Below, piece after piece: positions 26,243 to 34,665 of a DNA stretch of 64,000 bases. The notes under the pieces are model-generated. The model worked only from the letters and a program-made list of their open reading frames with translations. It searched no databases and was not told where the DNA came from. The position numbers and the translations under genes were made by a program. Each line of letters opens with the position of its first letter. Within the stretch, counting starts at the first letter, position 1. Origin of the DNA: Beijerinckiaceae bacterium (GTDB lineage Bacteria > Pseudomonadota > Alphaproteobacteria > Rhizobiales > Beijerinckiaceae); NCBI GenBank assembly GCA_027532775.1, contig JAPZTO010000003.1, positions 832,693 to 896,692 on the forward strand, written 5' to 3'.

Positions 26243-27256
26243 TCAGAGCGCGCGCTGGGCCGAGGCTTCGCTCTGGCGGGCGCGGTCGATGCCGAGCTGC
26301 CGCTCGCGCAGGATCACGTAGATGCCGGCGCCCGAGACGATGGCCGCCCCGATCAGGACCAGCGTGTCCGGCAGGTCCCCGAACAGGAAATAGCCCCAGA
26401 ACAGCGCGAAGATCATGCCGGTATAGTCGAACGGAGCGACGACCGAGGCCGGCGCGCGGCGATAGCTTTCGGTGAGGAAGATCTGGCCGAACCCGCCCAT
26501 CACACCCGTCAGGACGAGGAACAGCGCCTGTTTCGCATCGGGGAGGACCCAGGCCCATTTCGGGTCGAAGGCCCCGCCCAGCACCGACATCATGCCGAAG
26601 GTGGTGGTCATCAGCGAGAAATAGGTGACGATGGCGGCGGTGGTTTCGGTGGCGGTCAGCCGGCGCACCTCGATCATCGCGAAGGCTGCGCAGACGGCGC
26701 CGCAGAGCGAGAAAAAGGCCCCGCGCGCCTTGGCATCGCTGCCGGAAATCGACAGGGCATCGGCGGAGAGATGCGGCCAGAGCATCACGATCACGCCGCA
26801 GAACCCGATCAGCACGGCCGTCCAGCGATAGAGCCGGACGACCTCGCCGAGCAGCAAAGCGGCGAGCACCACGCTGAAAAGCGGTGCAGCGAAGGAGATG
26901 GCGGTGGCATCGGGCAGGGGCAATGTGGTCAGGCCGGCAAAGCCGCAGAACATGCCGAGCGAGCCGACGAGGCCGCGCTTGATATGGCCGTAACGGTTCG
27001 TGGTGGCGAAAGCGGTCGGCAGCTTGCCGACCATCGCCATCCAGACGAAGACCGGGATCAGCGCGAAGAAGGACCGGCAGAACACGACCTGCCCGACGGG
27101 GAAGCTGTTGACCGGGCCGGTCAGCGAACCGACGATCTTCACCGAGGCGCCCATGCAGGAAAAGGCGAAGGCGGAAGCCATCTTGAACAGGATCCCGACC
27201 AGCGGGCGCTGCGGGGGCAGGGGCGGCCCGGGCAAGGGGCGATCGGGAGGAAACAT
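26243..27256 (-). CDS. DMT/EamA-family transporter
   Basis: A 337-residue membrane protein with about ten hydrophobic helices in two EamA repeats. The first covers AFAFSCMGASVKIVG to LPDATAISFAAPLFSVVLAALLLGE, the second SLCGAVCAAFAMIEVRR to FALFWGYFLFGDLPDTLVLIGAAIVSGAGIYVILRER. The 'A.PLF..vla..ll.E' phrase is the EamA hallmark. It probably exports a metabolite across the inner membrane. It is transcribed towards the thiM riboswitch, ending 31 bp before the thiM promoter region. Confidence 0.85.
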   Translation of the reverse strand: MFPPDRPLPGPPLPPQRPLVGILFKMASAFAFSCMGASVKIVGSLTGPVNSFPVGQVVFCRSFFALIPVFVWMAMVGKLPTAFATTNRYGHIKRGLVGSLGMFCGFAGLTTLPLPDATAISFAAPLFSVVLAALLLGEVVRLYRWTAVLIGFCGVIVMLWPHLSADALSISGSDAKARGAFFSLCGAVCAAFAMIEVRRLTATETTAAIVTYFSLMTTTFGMMSVLGGAFDPKWAWVLPDAKQALFLVLTGVMGGFGQIFLTESYRRAPASVVAPFDYTGMIFALFWGYFLFGDLPDTLVLIGAAIVSGAGIYVILRERQLGIDRARQSEASAQRAL

Positions 27257-27350
27257 GTCTGGGAATCCGTCTTGCTCCCGACCCTAGCCGGTTGTTGCAG
27301 CCGGGAAAACCCGAAAACCGCCCTGCATGCGTGAAAAGGCTGGAGGCACC

Positions 27351-27368
27351 CCGTCATCAATCTGTTAC
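27351..27368 (+). promoter_or_regulatory. PHO box upstream of plcP-like gene
   Basis: CCGTCAT (27351-27357), four bases, then CTGTTAC (27362-27368) match the PhoB box CTGTCAT-N4-CTGTCAT at 6/7 and 5/7 positions with exact spacing. A GATACT -10-like hexamer starts 10 bp downstream (27378-27383), as in PhoB-activated promoters. The predicted transcript would begin at or next to ATG 27391, that is, it would be leaderless. Confidence 0.6.
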
Positions 27369-27390
27369 AGGCTTCTGGATACTGCGCCGC

Positions 27391-28236
27391 ATGATCCAGA
27401 CCGGCATGTCAGAGCGCGATTTGATTCGCCCGCGGGACGAAGCCTCCACCTATCGGGTCCGGACCCTCTTCCTCTCCGATATCCATCTCGGCACCCGCGG
27501 CTGCCAGGCCGAGGCGCTGATGGAGTTTCTCCGCGCCTATGATGCCGACACGATCTACCTCGTCGGTGATATCGTCGATGGCTGGCGCCTCAAGACGCGC
27601 TGGCACTGGCCGCAATCCCATAACGACCTCGTCCAGAAGCTGCTCCGCAAGGTGCGGAAGGGCGCCCGCATCATCTATCTGCCGGGCAATCATGACGAGT
27701 TCCTGCGCGATTATTGCGGCACCAATTTCGGCGGGATCGAGATCCTCGACCGCGTTGTCCATGAAACGGCCGCCGGCCAGCGCCTGCTCGTCCTGCATGG
27801 CGACCAGTTCGACATGGTGGTGCGCCACGCGAAATGGCTCGCCTTCCTCGGGGACGGTGCCTACACGCTGGCGCTCGGCGTCAACACCTATCTCAACCTC
27901 GTCCGCCGCAAGCTCGGCTTCCCCTATTGGTCCCTTTCCGGCTGGGCCAAGGCGAAGGTGAAGAACGCCGTCAATTTCATCGGCCGCTTCGAGGAAGTGC
28001 TGGTCAACGAGGGCAAGCGCAGCCGCGTGGACGGGATCGTCTGCGGGCATATCCATTCCGCCGCCCTGCATGACACGCTCGGGATCCGCTATGCGAATAC
28101 CGGGGACTGGGTCGAGAGCTGCACGGCCTTGGTCGAGCATTTCGACGGCGCGCTGGAATTGATCCGCTGGAACGAGCGCCGTGCGGCCTATCTCGCGACG
28201 GTTGAGCCCGAACTCCGCGTGCAGGCCGCCGAATGA
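27391..28236 (+). CDS. plcP: Metallophosphoesterase, PlcP-type phospholipase C
   Basis: A 281-residue calcineurin-like phosphoesterase. Metal motifs are LSDIHLGT (Asp, His), VGDIVDGW (Asp), PGNHDEF (Asn-His), VLHGDQFD (His) and CGHIHSA (His-x-His). It resembles both LpxH-like enzymes and PlcP, the phospholipase C that rhizobia use under phosphate limitation to strip head groups and leave diacylglycerol. The overlapping GT4 gene and the upstream PHO box favour PlcP. No Shine-Dalgarno precedes ATG 27391, consistent with a leaderless mRNA; ATG 27406 is an alternative. I consider the LpxH role less likely. Confidence 0.75.
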   Translation: MIQTGMSERDLIRPRDEASTYRVRTLFLSDIHLGTRGCQAEALMEFLRAYDADTIYLVGDIVDGWRLKTRWHWPQSHNDLVQKLLRKVRKGARIIYLPGNHDEFLRDYCGTNFGGIEILDRVVHETAAGQRLLVLHGDQFDMVVRHAKWLAFLGDGAYTLALGVNTYLNLVRRKLGFPYWSLSGWAKAKVKNAVNFIGRFEEVLVNEGKRSRVDGIVCGHIHSAALHDTLGIRYANTGDWVESCTALVEHFDGALELIRWNERRAAYLATVEPELRVQAAE

Positions 28237-29327
28237 ACGAAGCCGGGGAATTCTCCATCGATGGCCGGCCGCTCCGGGTTCTGGTGGCCACGGATGCATG
28301 GCATCCGCAGGTCAACGGCGTCGTGCGCTCGCTCGATGCGGTGGCGCGCGAGGCACCGGCTCTCGGGGCGGAACTGCGGTTCCTGACACCGGAGGGCTAT
28401 CGCGGCTTCCGCATGCCGACCTATCCGGAAATCCGCCTCTCGGTGGTCTCGCCGGGTGAGATCGCCCGGCGGATCGAGGCCGAGGCGCCGGATCACCTGC
28501 ATATCGCCACCGAAGGGCCGATCGGCCTGCTGGCGCGCCGCCATTGCCTGAAGCGGAACCTGCCCTTCACCACCTCCTATCACACCAAGTTTCCGGAATA
28601 TGTCGCCGCCCGGCTGCCGGTGCCGGAAACGCTGAGCTACGCGATGCTGCGGCATTTCCACAATGCGGCGGCCGGAATCATGGTCTCGACGGCAAGCCTC
28701 GAGGCCGATCTCGCCGGGCGCGGCTTCCGGCGGCTGATGCGCTGGTCACGCGGGGTCGATACCAACGTGTTCCGACCGGACCGCCCACGCGTGCTGGACC
28801 TGCCGCGGCCGATCTCGCTGTTTGTGGGCCGCGTCGCGGTCGAGAAGAATATCGAGGCCTTTCTCGCGCTGGACCTGCCCGGCTCGAAAGTCGTGATCGG
28901 CGACGGTCCGGCCCGGGCCAGCCTCGCTTCACGCTTCCCCGATGTCCATTTCCTCGGGCTCCGTGAGGGCGAGGCCCTCGCCGATCTCTATGCCTCGGCC
29001 GATGTCTTCGTCTTTCCGAGCCTGACCGATACATTCGGGATCGTTCTGCTGGAAGCGCTGGCTTCCGGCCTGCCGGTCGCGGCCTTCCCTGTCACCGGTC
29101 CGCTTGACGTGATCGGCGGCCGGCCGGTCGGGGCGCTCGACATGGATCTCGGCGCGGCCGTGCAGCAGGCGCTGGCATGCCCGCGCGAAGAGTGCCGCGA
29201 CCATGCGCTGCGCTACAGCTGGCGGGAAAGCGCACGGGAATTCCTCGGCAATGTCCGGCGCTGCATGGCGCCGCCGAGCGTTTACCGGAAGGCGCGGATC
29301 CGCTCCTCGGTCGAGAGCGAGGCATAG
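28233..29327 (+). CDS. GT4 glycosyltransferase, Agt-like glycolipid synthase
   Basis: A 364-residue GT-B enzyme. The N-terminal domain has VATDAWHPQVNGVVRSLDAVAR and HIATEGPIGLLARRHC, the latter close to the diacylglycerol glucosyltransferase family; SYHTKFPEYVAARLP is also typical. The C-terminal sugar-nucleotide domain has LFVGRVAVEKNIEAFL, GDGPARASL and FVFPSLTDTFGIVLLEALASGLPVAAF with the E-x7-E motif. It overlaps the plcP-like gene by 4 nt. The known plcP-agt pairing suggests it glycosylates the diacylglycerol left by PlcP, replacing phospholipids when phosphate is scarce. It overlaps the convergent CheZ-like gene by 46 bp. Confidence 0.8.
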   Translation: MNEAGEFSIDGRPLRVLVATDAWHPQVNGVVRSLDAVAREAPALGAELRFLTPEGYRGFRMPTYPEIRLSVVSPGEIARRIEAEAPDHLHIATEGPIGLLARRHCLKRNLPFTTSYHTKFPEYVAARLPVPETLSYAMLRHFHNAAAGIMVSTASLEADLAGRGFRRLMRWSRGVDTNVFRPDRPRVLDLPRPISLFVGRVAVEKNIEAFLALDLPGSKVVIGDGPARASLASRFPDVHFLGLREGEALADLYASADVFVFPSLTDTFGIVLLEALASGLPVAAFPVTGPLDVIGGRPVGALDMDLGAAVQQALACPREECRDHALRYSWRESAREFLGNVRRCMAPPSVYRKARIRSSVESEA

Positions 29328-30199
29328 GCGTCGCGCGCGGTTTCGGGGGCGGGCATGGGCGCAGGTGGCGCAACAGGGGCCGGCAGCGGCTCGGCCTCGA
29401 GATCCAGCAGATGCGCGCCGACCATGGTCGGTTCGACCGCAACCGCGGGTTCGAAAAAGTCGAATGTGTCGTCGATCTCGGCCTGGTTGGCATCGCTCAT
29501 CCAGATATCGGAGGAGCGGACCGCAGGCGGCGGAGCGTCAAGCTCCTCGATCATCTTCTCGTCGGCCTGGAAATCCTCGGCAAGGCCGGTGGCTTCGAGG
29601 ATCGATTTCAGCCGCTCGTCGAGGAAGCGCAGCGCGTCCACGACCTTGCGGATCCGCTGGGCTGTAAGGTCCTGGAAGCCGCAGGCGGTGTAGATCTCGG
29701 TGGCGCAGGCATCGAGCATGTCGCAATCGGCGAGATCGCCGCTTTGCTGCTCGCGTTTCGTCCAGGCATATTCCTGGATGCGCTCGGCGGCGGAGAGGAT
29801 ATTCGATGTCGCCTTTTCCGTGGTCGCGACCACGGCGTCGAGTTCGTCGGAGGCCGAGCTGTATTGCGTGGCCGTCACGCCGTCATGGCGGATCTGCCGG
29901 ATTTCGCGCTCGGCGCGGGCAATGGCGCGGGCCATTTCGATGATGTCGCCCTGCAGCCGTTCGTAGGGCAATGGCTGGGCGGTATGGACAACCGGCGCCG
30001 GAGCGCCGACGGCCGGCGCGTCGATGAGCTGACGCTGCAGGCGCTCGATCGCGCCGAGCACCATCGCCGTATCCGCCTGGCGGTTGCGCCGGGCATATTC
30101 CTGCAGGAACCAGCGGCCACGCGCCGTTTCCATGACAGCAGCCTCGATTTGCTCGTAGGCGTGCTCGTGATCCGGCGGCTGGACGATCATCGACGACAT
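29282..30199 (-). CDS. CheZ-like protein phosphatase
   Basis: A 305-residue, largely helical protein. The region AAERIQEYAW...ACATEIYTACGFQDLTAQRIRKVVDALRFLDERL resembles the CheZ core, where the FQDLT(G/A)Q segment holds the catalytic Gln that dephosphorylates CheY-P. The C-terminal third is acidic and Pro-rich before a short conserved-looking tail (LSTEERIRAF). It stands apart from other chemotaxis genes but shares the window with a flagellar locus and an Hpt gene. Target response regulator unknown. Confidence 0.62.
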   Translation of the reverse strand: MSSMIVQPPDHEHAYEQIEAAVMETARGRWFLQEYARRNRQADTAMVLGAIERLQRQLIDAPAVGAPAPVVHTAQPLPYERLQGDIIEMARAIARAEREIRQIRHDGVTATQYSSASDELDAVVATTEKATSNILSAAERIQEYAWTKREQQSGDLADCDMLDACATEIYTACGFQDLTAQRIRKVVDALRFLDERLKSILEATGLAEDFQADEKMIEELDAPPPAVRSSDIWMSDANQAEIDDTFDFFEPAVAVEPTMVGAHLLDLEAEPLPAPVAPPAPMPAPETARDAYASLSTEERIRAFR

Positions 30200-30347
30200 G
30201 CGCGCCCCCTCCGGGCAAGCAGATATCTGGTTTCCGGGCGTGATTCCCGCATGATCGCGAGCGTGCCCTTAAACAGTTAATGGGCGCTTAGCGCGCGTTG
30301 TCCCGTGGCTGTGGCGTCGCCGTCCTTGCCGCTGCGGGAGGCGGATG

Positions 30348-30362
30348 TTAGCTCTCCGTTAA
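30348..30362. promoter_or_regulatory. CtrA-box-like element
   Basis: TTAG, seven bases, TTAA matches the CtrA consensus TTAA-N7-TTAA with one mismatch. It lies 38 bp before ATG 30401 of the MlaE-like gene, and about 150 bp ahead of the divergent CheZ-like start. CtrA itself is not encoded in this window, so this is only a motif match. Confidence 0.3.
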
Positions 30363-30400
30363 CGAATGGCGCGCTCCAGCCTGCGCCGTCACGGGGTGCC

Positions 30401-31540
30401 ATGGCCATACCGCATGCCCAGTTCGCGAAGGGGGAAGCCGGGGAAGGGATTATCCGGCTCGACGGATCGTGGGATGCAAGCCATGGCGATGAGCTGGAGC
30501 GGCTCGTCGCCGAGATGGCCGAAGCCGCCGCCCATCATGACGGCGCCCTCGTCGTCATCCTCGACCGGCTCGTCGCGCTCGATACGCTCGGAGCCTATCT
30601 CGTGTTCCGGCTCCGCAACCGGCTCGCCGAAGCGGGCCGTTCGGTCCGGATCGAGGGTGCTACGGAAAGCCAGAAGATCCTCATCGACGAGGTGTCTTTC
30701 GCGCAACCGCCGGCCGCCGGAGACCGCCGCTCCCTCGCGCCCGCCTATGACATGCTGTCGGATATCGGCGAGGCCGTGGTGGATGCCGGGCGGGACCTGT
30801 CGAATGGCGTCGCCTTTTTCGGTGCCGTTGTCGCCGCGTTCGGGCGCCTGCTGACCGGGCGGACGAGGCTGCGCATCGCCTCGGTTGTCACGCAGCTCGA
30901 GCGGGTCGGCCTGCGCTCGGTGCCGATCATCATGCTGATCTCGTTCCTGGTCGGGGCCATCATCGCGCAGCAATCGATCTTCCAGCTCAGGACCTTCGGC
31001 ACCGTGCAGTTCGTGGCCGACCTGCTCGGCATCCTTGTGCTGCGCGAACTGGCCGTGCTGCTGACGGCGATCATGATTGCCGGGCGGTCCGGCTCGTCCT
31101 TCACCGCCGAGCTTGGGTCAATGAAGATGCGCGAGGAGGTCGATGCCCTCCAGACGATGGGGCTCGATCCGCTCGAGGTGCTGGTCGTTCCCCGCATTCT
31201 CGCGCTGATGATCGCCCTGCCGCTGCTGACTTTCCTCGCGGCCATGGCCGGCATTGCCGGCGGGGCGGTGGTGGCCTTCTTCTATGGCGGTGTCAGTTCG
31301 GATGTGTTCTTCTCGCGGCTGCAGAACGCGATCGGTTTCAATACCTTCATGGTGGGCATGATCAAGGCACCGTTCATGGCGCTGGTGATCGGGCTCATCG
31401 CCTGCATCGAGGGTTTCGCCGTGCGCGGCAGCGCGGAATCGCTCGGCAGCCACACAACCGCCTCGGTGGTGAAGTCCATCTTCGTGGTGATTGTGGTGGA
31501 CGGGATGTTCGCGATGTTCTTCGCAGCGATCAACTATTGA
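30401..31540 (+). CDS. MlaE-family lipid ABC transporter permease with N-terminal STAS domain
   Basis: A 379-residue inner-membrane permease. A STAS-like domain (GEGIIRLDGSWDASHGDELERL to about residue 95) precedes the MlaE domain. The latter contains SVPIIMLISFLVGAIIAQQSIFQL, the VLRELAVLLTAIMIAGRSGSSFTAELGSMKMREEVDALQTMG signature and a C-terminal helix ending in FFAAINY. It transports lipids between the membranes with the following ATPase, MCE protein and lipoprotein. A GTG at 30305 would add 32 residues but has no ribosome binding site; ATG 30401 lies after a CtrA-like box. Confidence 0.88.
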   Translation: MAIPHAQFAKGEAGEGIIRLDGSWDASHGDELERLVAEMAEAAAHHDGALVVILDRLVALDTLGAYLVFRLRNRLAEAGRSVRIEGATESQKILIDEVSFAQPPAAGDRRSLAPAYDMLSDIGEAVVDAGRDLSNGVAFFGAVVAAFGRLLTGRTRLRIASVVTQLERVGLRSVPIIMLISFLVGAIIAQQSIFQLRTFGTVQFVADLLGILVLRELAVLLTAIMIAGRSGSSFTAELGSMKMREEVDALQTMGLDPLEVLVVPRILALMIALPLLTFLAAMAGIAGGAVVAFFYGGVSSDVFFSRLQNAIGFNTFMVGMIKAPFMALVIGLIACIEGFAVRGSAESLGSHTTASVVKSIFVVIVVDGMFAMFFAAINY

Positions 31541-31547
31541 GGCGGGC

Positions 31548-32393
31548 ATGAGCATTTTCAGCCGGCCCGACCCCGCCAATGAACGCCCCGATCTGCCGCC
31601 CGAACTGGGATTGCCGATCATCGAGATCCGGGACCTCACGGTGGGGTTTGGCGAGCGGCTCATCATGGACGGGCTCGAACTGGATGTCCGGCGGGGCGAG
31701 ATTCTCGGTGTCGTCGGTGCCTCGGGCACGGGCAAGTCGGTCCTGCTGCGGACGATCATCGGCCTTGTCCATCAGCGGAAGGGCAGGGTGCGGGTTTTCG
31801 GGCATGACATGGCCCAGCTGACGCCGCAGCGCCGTCGGTTGATCGAGCGGCGCTGGGGCGTGTTGTTCCAGCATGGCGCCCTGTTTTCCTCGCTCACCGT
31901 GAAGCAGAACATCCAGTTTCCGATGCGGGAATATCTCGATCTCTCTGAATCGCTGCTCGACGAGATGGCAATGGTGAAGCTGCGCCTTGTCGGGCTTAAG
32001 CCGGAGGCTGCGGAGCGGTTTCCTTCGGAACTTTCCGGCGGCATGATCAAGCGCGTCGCCCTGGCCCGCGCTCTCGCACTCGACCCGGAAATCGTGTTTC
32101 TCGACGAGCCGACTTCCGGCCTCGATCCGATCGGCGCGGCTGATTTCGACGAGTTGATCGCCACCCTGCAGAAGACTTTGGGCCTCACCGTTTTCATGGT
32201 AACGCATGATCTCGATAGTCTTGCGGGCATCTGTGATCGTATTGCCGCGCTCGGGGATGGCCGCGTTCTTCACACCGGACCACTGGATGAGATGAAAAAG
32301 CAATCCCATCCCTGGCTTCAGGCGTATTTCAACGGAGTGCGCGCCCGCGCGAGCCATGTGTACACGCAACCGGCCGGCGGCCGGGTGACGTGA
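31548..32393 (+). CDS. MlaF-like lipid ABC transporter ATPase
   Basis: A 281-residue ATPase 7 bp downstream of the permease. Walker A is GASGTGKSVLLR, with the MlaF-typical GASGTGKSV wording, and FGHDMAQLTPQRRRLIERRWGVLFQHGALFSSLTV matches the family Q-loop region. The signature is ELSGGMIKRVALARALALDPE, Walker B is IVFLDEPTSGLDPIGA and the H-loop is FMVTHDLDS. It energises retrograde or anterograde phospholipid movement together with its neighbours. Confidence 0.9.
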   Translation: MSIFSRPDPANERPDLPPELGLPIIEIRDLTVGFGERLIMDGLELDVRRGEILGVVGASGTGKSVLLRTIIGLVHQRKGRVRVFGHDMAQLTPQRRRLIERRWGVLFQHGALFSSLTVKQNIQFPMREYLDLSESLLDEMAMVKLRLVGLKPEAAERFPSELSGGMIKRVALARALALDPEIVFLDEPTSGLDPIGAADFDELIATLQKTLGLTVFMVTHDLDSLAGICDRIAALGDGRVLHTGPLDEMKKQSHPWLQAYFNGVRARASHVYTQPAGGRVT

Positions 32394-32461
32394 GTTTTTG
32401 AACGCATTTTCGGGACAACCGGCATTCGCTGGCCTGAGAATGCCCTGGAACGGGGAGCCTG

Positions 32462-33784
32462 ATGGAAAACCGCGCGAACTATGCCCTGGTCGGGCTATTC
32501 ACGCTGGCTGTCATCGCCGGTGTCTTCGGGTTCGTCTACTGGTTCAAGCGTGCGGGCGAGAACGGCGACCGTTCCGCCTATCGCATCGTGTTTGTCGGCT
32601 CGGTTTCCGGCCTGTCGAAAGGGTCGGTTGTCCGGTTCAACGGGCTCCGGGTTGGCGAGGTGACCGCGATCGAGATCATGCCCGCCGATCCCGGGAAGGT
32701 GATGGCCACGATCGAGGTTGACCGCCAGACGCCGATCCGGACCGATACAAGGGCTCGCCTCGAATACCAGGGGTTGACCGGCGTCGCCTCCGTGCAACTC
32801 ACCGGCGGGGCCGGCAACGCCCCCGCCCTGACCAGCGCCGATCCCAGCGGCCGGCCGCTGCTCTTCGCCGACCGGTCCGACTACCAGGATATTCTCGAGA
32901 CGTTGCAGAGGCTCTCCGGCAAGGTCGATTCCGTGCTCACCCGTGCGGACAACCTGATGGCGCAGAGCGAAGGGTCCGTCGTCGCCACGGTGAAGAATGT
33001 CGAGGCCTTTTCAAAGGCGCTCGCCGACAATTCCTCCGGCGTGGCCTCCTTCCTCGCCAATGTCGGCGAGATGAGCCAGAAGGTCGGCTCGCTCTCGCTC
33101 CGGCTCGAACGGTTCGTCGATCAGGCCGAAGGTCTGGTCCGGGCGGTGGATGCCAACGAGGTCAACCGGGCCGTCCGGAACATTGCCGCCTTCTCGGAAG
33201 CCCTCGGCGAGGGACGGCAGAACGTCACGGCGATGCTCAACGACACTGCGCAACTGGCGAAGTCGCTCAATGCCAGCGCCGGCAAGCTGGATACCGCTCT
33301 GGACGAGATTTCGCGCGTGGCCCGCGCCCTCGACAGCCAGAAGATTGCCGGCACGCTGGATGGCGTGCAGAAATTCTCCGATGCGCTCGGCCGCAATGCC
33401 GAGGGTGTCGACCAGACGATCCGCGAGATCGGCCGCATCACCGACAGGGTCGGCCAGGCAGCGAACCGGCTCGACAATGTGATGGCCGGTGCCGAGAAGT
33501 TTCTCGGCTCGGGCCAGGACGGGCAGATGTCCGGGCTGATGAACGAGATTGCCGAGACAGCGAAGAGCATCCGCGTGCTGGCGGCCAATCTCGACAAGCG
33601 GACCACCGAGATCACCGCCGGCATCAACCGCTTCACTGGGCCGGGCCTCCGGGATATCGAGGCGCTGGCGGCCGAATCGCGCAAGGCGGTTTCCGATCTC
33701 TCGCGGGCAGTGCGCTCGCTGGAGCGAAACCCTTCGCAATTGCTCTTTGGCGGCCAATCCAATATCCCCGAATACAGGCGATAG
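32462..33784 (+). CDS. MlaD-like MCE-domain protein
   Basis: A 440-residue periplasmic protein anchored by one N-terminal helix (residues about 8-28). The MCE domain spans about 40-118 (VFVGSVSGLSKGSVVRFNGLRVGEV...YQGLTGVASVQLTGG). The remaining 300 residues are heptad-rich helix with repeated 'L..A..LD..' patterns, consistent with a long needle or tunnel as in PqiB/YebT-like MCE proteins, much longer than E. coli MlaD (about 180 residues). It forms the lipid conduit of this transporter. SD GGGGAG precedes ATG 32462. Confidence 0.88.
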   Translation: MENRANYALVGLFTLAVIAGVFGFVYWFKRAGENGDRSAYRIVFVGSVSGLSKGSVVRFNGLRVGEVTAIEIMPADPGKVMATIEVDRQTPIRTDTRARLEYQGLTGVASVQLTGGAGNAPALTSADPSGRPLLFADRSDYQDILETLQRLSGKVDSVLTRADNLMAQSEGSVVATVKNVEAFSKALADNSSGVASFLANVGEMSQKVGSLSLRLERFVDQAEGLVRAVDANEVNRAVRNIAAFSEALGEGRQNVTAMLNDTAQLAKSLNASAGKLDTALDEISRVARALDSQKIAGTLDGVQKFSDALGRNAEGVDQTIREIGRITDRVGQAANRLDNVMAGAEKFLGSGQDGQMSGLMNEIAETAKSIRVLAANLDKRTTEITAGINRFTGPGLRDIEALAAESRKAVSDLSRAVRSLERNPSQLLFGGQSNIPEYRR

Positions 33785-33823
33785 GGCTTGGGGATGGTTG
33801 GTCGCGTGCGATTGGTTTCGGGG

Positions 33824-34402
33824 ATGAGGGCGGGAGCGATGCTGCGTATCGCCGCTCTGGGCCTGCTGCTGGCGGGTTGCGCATCCGGCGCGGCACCGAC
33901 CACCTATGACCTGACGGCCCCCGGCGATGTCGGCGCTTCGGGCCGGGGCCGCGGCCTTCTCGTCGTGGCCGAGCCGCAGGCGCTGCAAGCCTTCGATTCA
34001 CAGCGCATCGTCATCACCACGCGCGACGGCAGCATCGCCTATCTGCCGGATGCGCAATGGGCCGACCGCCTTCCGAAACTGCTGCAGGTTCGGCTGATCC
34101 AGACTTTCGAGAATGGCCAGCGCATCAAGGCGGTGGGCCGGCCGGGGGATCGGCTGGTGCCGGCGGCGCAGCTGAATTCCGAGATCCGCCGGTTCGGGCT
34201 CGACGAGCGGACCGGCGAGGCCGTGGTCGAGGTGTCGGTGAAGATCGTCAATGACCGCTCGGGCCGGATCCTGGCCGGGCAGGTCTTCTCCCAGCGCGTG
34301 GCCGGTGGCGGCGTTTCCGGCGCGGCTGCGACGGCGGCTCTGGACGTGGCCAACCAGGCGCTGCTGCGCGATATCGTGCGCTGGGTTTCCGCCCGGATCT
34401 GA
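33824..34402 (+). CDS. ABC-type transport auxiliary lipoprotein (PqiC-like)
   Basis: A 192-residue lipoprotein with a signal ending in the lipobox LLAGC. TYDLTAPGDVG, RGLLVVAEPQALQAFDSQRIVITT and SIAYLPDAQWADRLPKLLQVRLIQTFEN are typical of the ABC_trans_aux family (PF03886), outer-membrane lipoproteins that receive MCE needles. The start is uncertain: ATG 33824 and ATG 33839 are both possible and would give nearly the same signal peptide. Last gene of the Mla-like operon. Confidence 0.85.
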   Translation: MRAGAMLRIAALGLLLAGCASGAAPTTYDLTAPGDVGASGRGRGLLVVAEPQALQAFDSQRIVITTRDGSIAYLPDAQWADRLPKLLQVRLIQTFENGQRIKAVGRPGDRLVPAAQLNSEIRRFGLDERTGEAVVEVSVKIVNDRSGRILAGQVFSQRVAGGGVSGAAATAALDVANQALLRDIVRWVSARI

Positions 34403-34548
34403 GAACTCTCCCTTTCCTGCGCGAAACCTTGCCTTGCCGCAAGGATGCTGGCCTGTCGGAAAACCGGACAGGTTCCGGCTTTATTGTCCCAACAATCAGA
34501 CAGGGTGTGCGGTGCCTCTCTCCGGCGCATGGCCCCGGCATGGCAACA

Positions 34549-34632
34549 GCGGCCGCAGCCGCCTCTTCCAGACGTGACAAGGGCGGCCGCAGCCGCCCTC
34601 TTGTTCACATCGGGAGGCGGCCGAAGCCGCCT
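34549..34632. repeat. Three phased GC hairpins between convergent genes
   Basis: Three stem-loops share a GGC/GCC core with CG(C/A)A tetraloops: 34549-34562 (5-bp stem), 34581-34598 (7-bp) and 34615-34632 (7-bp), about 32-34 bp apart. The second is followed on the plus strand by TCTTGTT and fits a bidirectional terminator for the lipoprotein and GPR-like genes. The others look like repeated copies of the same palindrome. Confidence 0.7.
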
Positions 34633-34665
34633 GTTGCCGGGCTCACTCAGCCGCGATCTGGCGGA

